Of a DNA stretch of 64,000 bases, positions 60,580-64,000 are shown piece by piece. The stretch covers positions 1,178,001-1,242,000 of the forward strand of contig NZ_BNJG01000001.1 of assembly GCF_016587375.1 (NCBI RefSeq), read 5' to 3'. The notes below the pieces were generated by a model. It was given only the letters and a program-made list of their open reading frames with translations, was not told where the DNA came from and made no database searches. This DNA comes from Ktedonobacter robiniae. Its GTDB lineage: Bacteria > Chloroflexota > Ktedonobacteria > Ktedonobacterales > Ktedonobacteraceae. A program made the translations under genes and the position numbers. Positions within the stretch are counted from its first letter, which is position 1. Every line of letters starts with the position of its first letter.

Positions 60580-61170
60580 ATGCAACAACAGCAACAGCAA
60601 CCTGGCAGCTATGACCTGCTAGCAGTCTTTACCGATGAGGAGAAAGCAGATGCTGCGAGCGCAAAATTGCGCAAGGAGGGCTTTAGCCTTGACGAGGTCT
60701 TTCAGCTTGAAGAAGGAATGGTAGGACAGGGGCAATTCCGTGAACATGGACCCAACCAGGCCCGCAGCGACTATTTTCTGCGTACGCAGAAGACCGGCCC
60801 CAAACCAATCTACATTATCCTCTTCGCGGTGATCTTTGGCGTGATTCTGGGTGTGCTTGCACTCGTAGCGAGCTTTGCACTCCCCCGTATTCTGCCAGAG
60901 CCCACCACGCTTATTGTAGGAGCGTTAATCGGTATTATCCTGGGAGCCAGCACTGGTACCTTTACCCGGCGTAGGGTACGCGGTGCTATTGGCCAGGACG
61001 TCACCAAACAGACCGCGAGCAAAGAGCAACCCGTGCGTAGCAGTAAAGGCGCGCTTAATGTCGTGGCTCTGCGTCTGCCCGATAGCGAGAATATCAGCCG
61101 CAAGTCGCGCGCACGCGCCATCCTCCTCAACAGTGGAGGCAAGATTGACCGCAGCGTCGGCCGTCGCTAA
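60580..61170 (+). CDS. Hypothetical two-helix membrane protein
   Basis: Not recognised. 196 residues from the ATG at 60580 (GGGAGA 10-13 nt upstream; an in-frame ATG at 60550 has no ribosome site). A polyQ start is followed by YDLLAVFTDEEKADAASAKLRKEGFSLDEVFQLEEG, which looks like a small alpha-beta stress-protein-like module of the type found N-terminal in general stress proteins. Two membrane helices follow: YIILFAVIFGVILGVLALVASFAL and LIVGALIGIILGASTGTF. A basic, Arg-rich C-terminus ends in GRR. Context: downstream of dnaA, 145 bp gap, and before a long palindrome. Function unknown. Confidence 0.7.
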   Translation: MQQQQQQPGSYDLLAVFTDEEKADAASAKLRKEGFSLDEVFQLEEGMVGQGQFREHGPNQARSDYFLRTQKTGPKPIYIILFAVIFGVILGVLALVASFALPRILPEPTTLIVGALIGIILGASTGTFTRRRVRGAIGQDVTKQTASKEQPVRSSKGALNVVALRLPDSENISRKSRARAILLNSGGKIDRSVGRR

Positions 61171-61174
61171 CAGA

Positions 61175-61238
61175 CAGAGACAGAAATGTGGGGTGATGTG
61201 TGCTGCACAGCACACATCACCCCACATTTCTGTCTCTG
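61175..61238. terminator. 31-bp perfect palindrome downstream of membrane-protein gene
   Basis: Arms 61175-61205 and 61208-61238 pair exactly with a 2-nt loop (CA). Starts 4 nt after the stop. The neighbouring clpS-like gene is co-directional. Confidence 0.7.
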
Positions 61239-61358
61239 CAAATCCGAAATTAGTCGGCAGAGCACTAGAAAAATGCGTAAGTCTTGGTTACAATAGAACT
61301 CAACGGCGCACATATTCAGAGTAACTGAAGTACTCACTCAGGAGTGAATAATAGCGCA

Positions 61359-61667
61359 ATGGCACAGAGGCAATGCCAGCCTTTACGGCTAGAAATACGG
61401 CCCGAAGAGGTTGTACGTCAACGTAGCAGCTTGCTTCCTCTCTATAAAGTCATTCTTTTCAACGACGACTACAATGACATGATGCATGTCGTTGCCGCGT
61501 TGCTTGAAACGGTCAACACCTTGACGATGCAGGAAGCAACTCACATTATGCTTACCGCTCACCTGAACGGGAACGCTATCGTTATTGTTTGCCCTCACGA
61601 GCTAGCGGAATACTACCAGGAACGCTTGCTTGGCTATGCGTTAACCGTGACAATCGAGCCAGAATAG
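61359..61667 (+). CDS. clpS: ClpS-like ATP-dependent protease adaptor
   Basis: 102 residues from the ATG at 61359 (a GTG at 61344 would overlap the AGGAG site). ClpS core: LYKVILFNDDYNDMMHVVAALLETVNTLTMQEATHIMLTAHLNGNAIVIVCPHELAEYYQERLLGYALTVTIEPE. The N-degron pocket residues Asn-Asp-Asp (NDD) and His (AHLNG) are present. ClpS delivers N-end-rule substrates to ClpA/ClpC-ClpP. The N-terminal tail is short, as in cyanobacterial and Chloroflexi versions. No clpA or clpC in the window. Sequence is divergent from E. coli ClpS but the pattern is clear. Confidence 0.85.
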   Translation: MAQRQCQPLRLEIRPEEVVRQRSSLLPLYKVILFNDDYNDMMHVVAALLETVNTLTMQEATHIMLTAHLNGNAIVIVCPHELAEYYQERLLGYALTVTIEPE

Positions 61668-61676
61668 TACTATAGT

Positions 61677-61698
61677 AAGGCGGTCGCTTGACCGCCTT
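61677..61698 (+). terminator. Intrinsic terminator after clpS-like gene
   Basis: AAGGCGGTC pairs with GACCGCCTT (9 bp, GC-rich) around a GCTT loop, then TTC TTG; starts 9 nt past the stop. Confidence 0.75.
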
Positions 61699-61846
61699 TT
61701 CTTGTGTGAGATAGACGTTACTCTATCAGCGTATATCAAACTATATCTATTTCAACCGCGAAAACAGCAAAACATCTTATAGCGTGCGTACGTATTACTA
61801 GTAAAGGAGTTGAATCGTTCGGCTAACCCGGCTCAGAGTATTGGGC

Positions 61847-61978
61847 ATGACACTCATGCCGTTTAGTGTCATTGACGAACCCGTATTCTGGTACTACAAT
61901 CCTGTAGGATGGAAAACCAGGCTGCCATTCGTACGCAAAATTGGGTACTGTAACGAATGTTCGGTCAGGAATTTATGA
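61847..61978 (+). CDS. Candidate 43-residue small protein
   Basis: Reads MTLMPFSVIDEPVFWYYNPV, GWKTRLPFVR and KIGYCNECSVRNL. Composition (Trp, Tyr, Pro, a CxxC) is more protein-like than random, and the frame ends 36 nt before the Usp gene. Weak points: no clear ribosome site before the ATG at 61847 (AAAGGAG lies about 37 nt upstream), and the frame is short. Could instead be a structured leader of the Usp mRNA. Confidence 0.3.
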   Translation: MTLMPFSVIDEPVFWYYNPVGWKTRLPFVRKIGYCNECSVRNL

Positions 61979-62014
61979 TGCTGTTTATCATGCTCCATCA
62001 GGAGGAGATCTATT

Positions 62015-62551
62015 ATGGTTCACTTATGGGGCTCCAAAGCCAAAGAAGAGACAGCGATGAGCAAGTCCGCCCTAGGTGAAAGTGCCACAGGCGATGTTGC
62101 TGTTGTGCTCTGCGGTGACAAACTGGACTCAAACCTGGTATACCTGGGTTGCCAGATGGCAAAAGGAGCCAAACGTAAGGTCCATCTTGTACATGTCATT
62201 GAAGTTCCACGTGCTCTTCCCCTCAAAGCCGTGCTAACAGAAGAGTCTGAGCGTGCTGATCGCCTGCTTACCGGTGCCTTGAGTATTGCAGAAAAGGTCG
62301 GCTGCCTGGCTGTTGCAGAGGTAGTACAGGCCCGTGATGCGGGTCCCGCCATCGTCGATGAAGCTAGAGACCACAATTGCGCGCTCATTTTGATAGGATT
62401 AGTTCGCAACTGTCAGAAGGCTCAATACGATCTTGGTAAGACAGTTCCCTACGTGCTCTCCAATGCCCCTTGCCGCGTCTGGCTGGTGCAGGATCCTGCC
62501 AATCAATCGCAGAGCCAGCAGACCCAACAACAGACAGTAGGAGTACACTAA
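62015..62551 (+). CDS. Universal stress protein (UspA-family) domain protein
   Basis: 178 residues. One Usp domain (about 26-165): VAVVLCGDKLDSNLVYLGCQMAKGAKRKVHLVHVIEVP, then AILIGLVRNCQKAQYDLGKTVPYVLSNAPCRVWLVQ. The ATP-binding type G-x2-G-x9-GS/T loop is poor (LVRNCQKAQYDLGKTVPYVL), so ATP binding is uncertain. A Gln-rich tail (QSQSQQTQQQT) follows. GGAGGAG lies 8 nt before the ATG. Probably a stress or starvation-linked protein. A dispersed repeat starts 5 nt after its stop. Confidence 0.85.
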   Translation: MVHLWGSKAKEETAMSKSALGESATGDVAVVLCGDKLDSNLVYLGCQMAKGAKRKVHLVHVIEVPRALPLKAVLTEESERADRLLTGALSIAEKVGCLAVAEVVQARDAGPAIVDEARDHNCALILIGLVRNCQKAQYDLGKTVPYVLSNAPCRVWLVQDPANQSQSQQTQQQTVGVH

Positions 62552-62555
62552 GATC

Positions 62556-62660
62556 TTTTTCCGAAACCCAACCCCCATTCGGGGGCACAGCGCCACTTGC
62601 GTGTCTAGCGCTTCCCCCATTCGGGGACACGCGCGCTCAGGGTTTTCGGAGAAGAAGTAA
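62556..62660 (+). repeat. Dispersed MITE/REP-like repeat, copy E
   Basis: Left end TTCCGAAACCCAACCCCCAT, stem CCCCCATTCGGGGG, core TCTAGCGCTTCCCCCATTCGG, right end GCGCGCTCAGGGTTTTCGG plus AGAAGAAGTAA. The left flank TAAGATCTTTTT includes the Usp gene stop codon and matches copy C's flank. Confidence 0.75.
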
Positions 62661-62670
62661 GCCAAAGCGA

Positions 62671-62697
62671 GAGAGCCTCACGGCTCTCCCCTTTTGC
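62671..62697 (+). terminator. Weak hairpin between repeat copies E and F
   Basis: GAGAGCC (62671-62677) pairs with GGCTCTC (62682-62688), 4-nt loop TCAC, followed by CCCCTTTTGC. Candidate Usp-gene terminator only. Confidence 0.4.
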
Positions 62698-62840
62698 GCT
62701 TTTCAGGGAAAACATGAGCGGTAAGCCACAGCTCTTGCTTGTGGTCTGGAAATGTATTGTCTTCCTAAATGACTTTCTATGTTACAATAAGCATGGGATA
62801 CTCGTGTCTAACATACAGGCTGTAGTCCATGCTTAGTTAC

Positions 62841-62975
62841 CACCTATCCGAAAACCTGAGCGCGCTTGTCCCCGAATGGGGGGAGCGCTAGCCACCATCT
62901 AATCCCCATTCGGGGACAAGCGGTGGCACGGCGGTAGTGGCGCCCCGAATGGGGGTTGGGTTTCGCATAAGAAGT
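62841..62975 (-). repeat. Dispersed MITE/REP-like repeat, copy F (longest)
   Basis: In reverse orientation to copy E. Contains three CCCCGAATGGGG-type stems, the core GCGCTAGCCACCAT, an extra stem CCCCATTCGGGGACAAGCGG and both ends (TATCCGAAAACCTGAGCGCG; GGGTTGGGTTTCGCATAAGA). Ends 30 nt before the GAF protein start. Confidence 0.75.
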
Positions 62976-63004
62976 CAGAAAGTCACCAGGAGAGAAGATA
63001 ACCC

Positions 63005-63661
63005 ATGACAACAGACGATAACGCTCATCAGTTGCCACGACGTTCACATAGAGATTACTATACAGCTCTCCATCAGGCCGCGCTGACGTTTACCTCCAGT
63101 CTCGAACTGGACCAGGTACTCCAGAGCATCGTCACCAGTACCACTGAGGCGATGCAGGTAGATGCCTGTGCTTTACGTCTGCTTGACCGCAAAAGCGGCC
63201 TGCTTCACTTAAGCTGCGTTCATGGACTCAGCGGCAACTATCTCGCGAAGGGGCCAGTAAGTCTCACCCAGAGCGCAATTGACAGCGATACCATGCGTGG
63301 CACCCCAGTCTATGTACCCGATGTGCGCAGTGACGCACGCTTTCAGTATCAGGATGCAGCCAGGCAAGAAGGCCTGGTCTCGGTCCTGTGTGTACCACTG
63401 GAAGTACGGGGAGAAGCCGTTGGGGTCATCCGTGTCTACACCAAGCAACAAACTGTCTTTGATGAAGATGATATCCAGTTTTTAACGGTTCTTGCAAGCC
63501 TGGCCGCGCTCTCAATCGAGAACGCTCGTCTCTACGAGAATGTTCGCACATCCTTTGATGGTATCATGGGTGCACTCTGGGGACAGGAATATATCGACGA
63601 ACAGCCAGCCGAGGTAAGCACCATCCGGACACAAACGGTTATTCAGTTTCGCGAATCATAA
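63005..63661 (+). CDS. GAF-domain protein
   Basis: 218 residues; AGGAG lies 12 nt before ATG. A single GAF domain (about 30-180): LHQAALTFTSSLELDQVLQSIVTSTTEAMQVDACALRLLDRKSGLLHLSCVHGLSGNYL, ending VLCVPLEVRGEAVGVIRVYTKQQTVFDEDDIQFLTVLASLAALSIENARLYENV. There is no catalytic output domain, so it probably binds a small ligand and acts on a partner. A C-terminal about 35-residue tail (TIRTQTVIQFRES) is unassigned. GAF proteins of this type often bind cyclic nucleotides or sense redox; not determinable here. Confidence 0.85.
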   Translation: MTTDDNAHQLPRRSHRDYYTALHQAALTFTSSLELDQVLQSIVTSTTEAMQVDACALRLLDRKSGLLHLSCVHGLSGNYLAKGPVSLTQSAIDSDTMRGTPVYVPDVRSDARFQYQDAARQEGLVSVLCVPLEVRGEAVGVIRVYTKQQTVFDEDDIQFLTVLASLAALSIENARLYENVRTSFDGIMGALWGQEYIDEQPAEVSTIRTQTVIQFRES

Positions 63662-63674
63662 AGCGGCATAAATA

Positions 63675-63703
63675 GGACGACGCTGCTGAAGCACGCGTCG
63701 TCC
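63675..63703. terminator. Short palindrome of P1 family before pyrophosphatase gene
   Basis: GGACGACGC (63675-63683) pairs with GCGTCGTCC (63695-63703). The loop and arm together, GACGCTGCTGAAGCACGCGT, match the P1 palindrome arm at 12950-12972 on the other strand. Confidence 0.55.
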
Positions 63704-63724
63704 CTCTTCCCCCTGCAAGTACCT

Positions 63725-64000
63725 CTAACTACGTTCAATCAACATTCCCACCTGGAGACCACTGTTGTGTTGAGCGAGAATTTGTTCCATCTCTTCACGG
63801 GTACACCCGAGTAAGATTTTTATCTCACTGTCGCGCTTTAACACGTCCACGCATACGATGAGCCCAGCCATCTGCCGCGTTTGCTGCGTACCCACCCAGA
63901 CATCAATTCCGTCGCCATCAGCAGCACGCGTTCCTTGTAGATAGCCATAGTCATAGGGGTAAATCATCTCCTCATAGCGTGGATGCCTCGATCCCCTGGG
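63725..64000 (-). CDS. Inorganic pyrophosphatase-like protein (partial, start outside window)
   Basis: Fragment of 91 codons, open to the window edge on the right; its true start lies beyond. The sequence HPRYEEMIYPYDYGYLQGTRAADGDGIDVWVG has the family I soluble pyrophosphatase pattern (YPxxYGYxxGTxxxDGDxxDVxV) with the metal-binding Asp-Gly-Asp-x-x-Asp intact. The C-terminal part (IVCVDVLKRDSEIKILLGCTREEMEQILAQHNSG) differs from the classic E. coli-type enzyme. Function therefore is pyrophosphatase-like rather than proven. Convergent with the GAF gene. Confidence 0.65.
   Translation of the reverse strand, partial: PRGSRHPRYEEMIYPYDYGYLQGTRAADGDGIDVWVGTQQTRQMAGLIVCVDVLKRDSEIKILLGCTREEMEQILAQHNSGLQVGMLIERS

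Larger units (their letters stand above)
61668..62014. other. 347-bp intergenic region with candidate small ORF
   Basis: Carries a terminator (61677-61698) and a 43-codon open frame (61847-61978). The palindromic phrase ATGACACTCATGCCGTTTAG, then TGTCAT, at 61847-61872 forms a weak hairpin. Confidence 0.5.
62552..63004. other. 453-bp intergenic region with two inverted repeat copies
   Basis: Holds repeat copies E (62556-62660, forward) and F (62841-62975, reverse), and a weak terminator (62671-62697) between them. No coding sequence. Confidence 0.6.

Overview
The window looks like a chromosomal segment of a Ktedonobacteria-type Chloroflexi (Ktedonobacter/Dictyobacter-like). This is inferred from gene content, not from a marker-gene tree. 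The hints are moderate G+C, many zinc-ribbon and Pro/Gln-linker proteins, N-terminal receiver modules on kinases, the prkA-yhbH-spoVR sporulation/stress operon, and no phage or plasmid backbone. No rRNA, tRNA or CRISPR array was found.

Layout. 0.1-13.8 kb: prfA, then a block that fits amino-sugar use: a five-gene Opp/Dpp-type ABC importer, an SIS sugar-phosphate isomerase/deaminase, nagA, a GntR/HutC regulator, a BadF-type sugar kinase and a frameshifted SIS protein. Two identical-type GntR operators lie between the importer and the SIS gene. 14-24.8 kb: DUF1206 membrane protein, a coupled pair (internally duplicated helical protein and zinc-ribbon/Ig-repeat surface protein), two acyl-CoA synthetases (one frameshifted), a GAF-like regulator and a REC-histidine kinase. 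25.5-29 kb: pyruvate dehydrogenase E1alpha/E1beta/E2 operon with a good sigma-70 type promoter. 29-35 kb: holin-like protein, Tic20/DUF4870-like protein, frameshifted pseudokinase, aldehyde dehydrogenase and APH-like phosphotransferase. 35.7-43.4 kb: S53 peptidase, Old Yellow Enzyme, AAC(3)-type acetyltransferase, 2-hydroxyacid dehydrogenase and a large membrane protein. 43.6-49.7 kb: a 26-codon candidate gene, then spoVR (with an intein), yhbH and prkA. 50.3-64 kb: SAM hydrolase, pseudo-receiver/MshEN-like protein, murA (active-site Cys to Asp), frameshifted FAD oxidoreductase, zinc-ribbon FHA protein, dnaA, a membrane protein, ClpS-like adaptor, Usp, GAF protein and a partial pyrophosphatase.

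Striking features. (1) Every convergent gene junction holds a hairpin palindrome, usually with 24-39 bp near-perfect arms; some share conserved cores with compensatory changes. (2) Six copies of a MITE/REP-like intergenic repeat with near-identical ends and CCCCATTCGGGG stems. (3) A 409-residue intein in the conserved NEGWA/SxWH motif of SpoVR, carrying a LAGLIDADG endonuclease and what looks like a LacI-type helix-turn-helix. (4) MurA with Asp at the fosfomycin-target Cys. (5) Four genes each broken by exactly one missing base in a G/C homopolymer, most simply explained as consensus errors. (6) Two receiver-like domains lacking the phospho-acceptor Asp, one fused to a kinase lacking the catalytic Asp.
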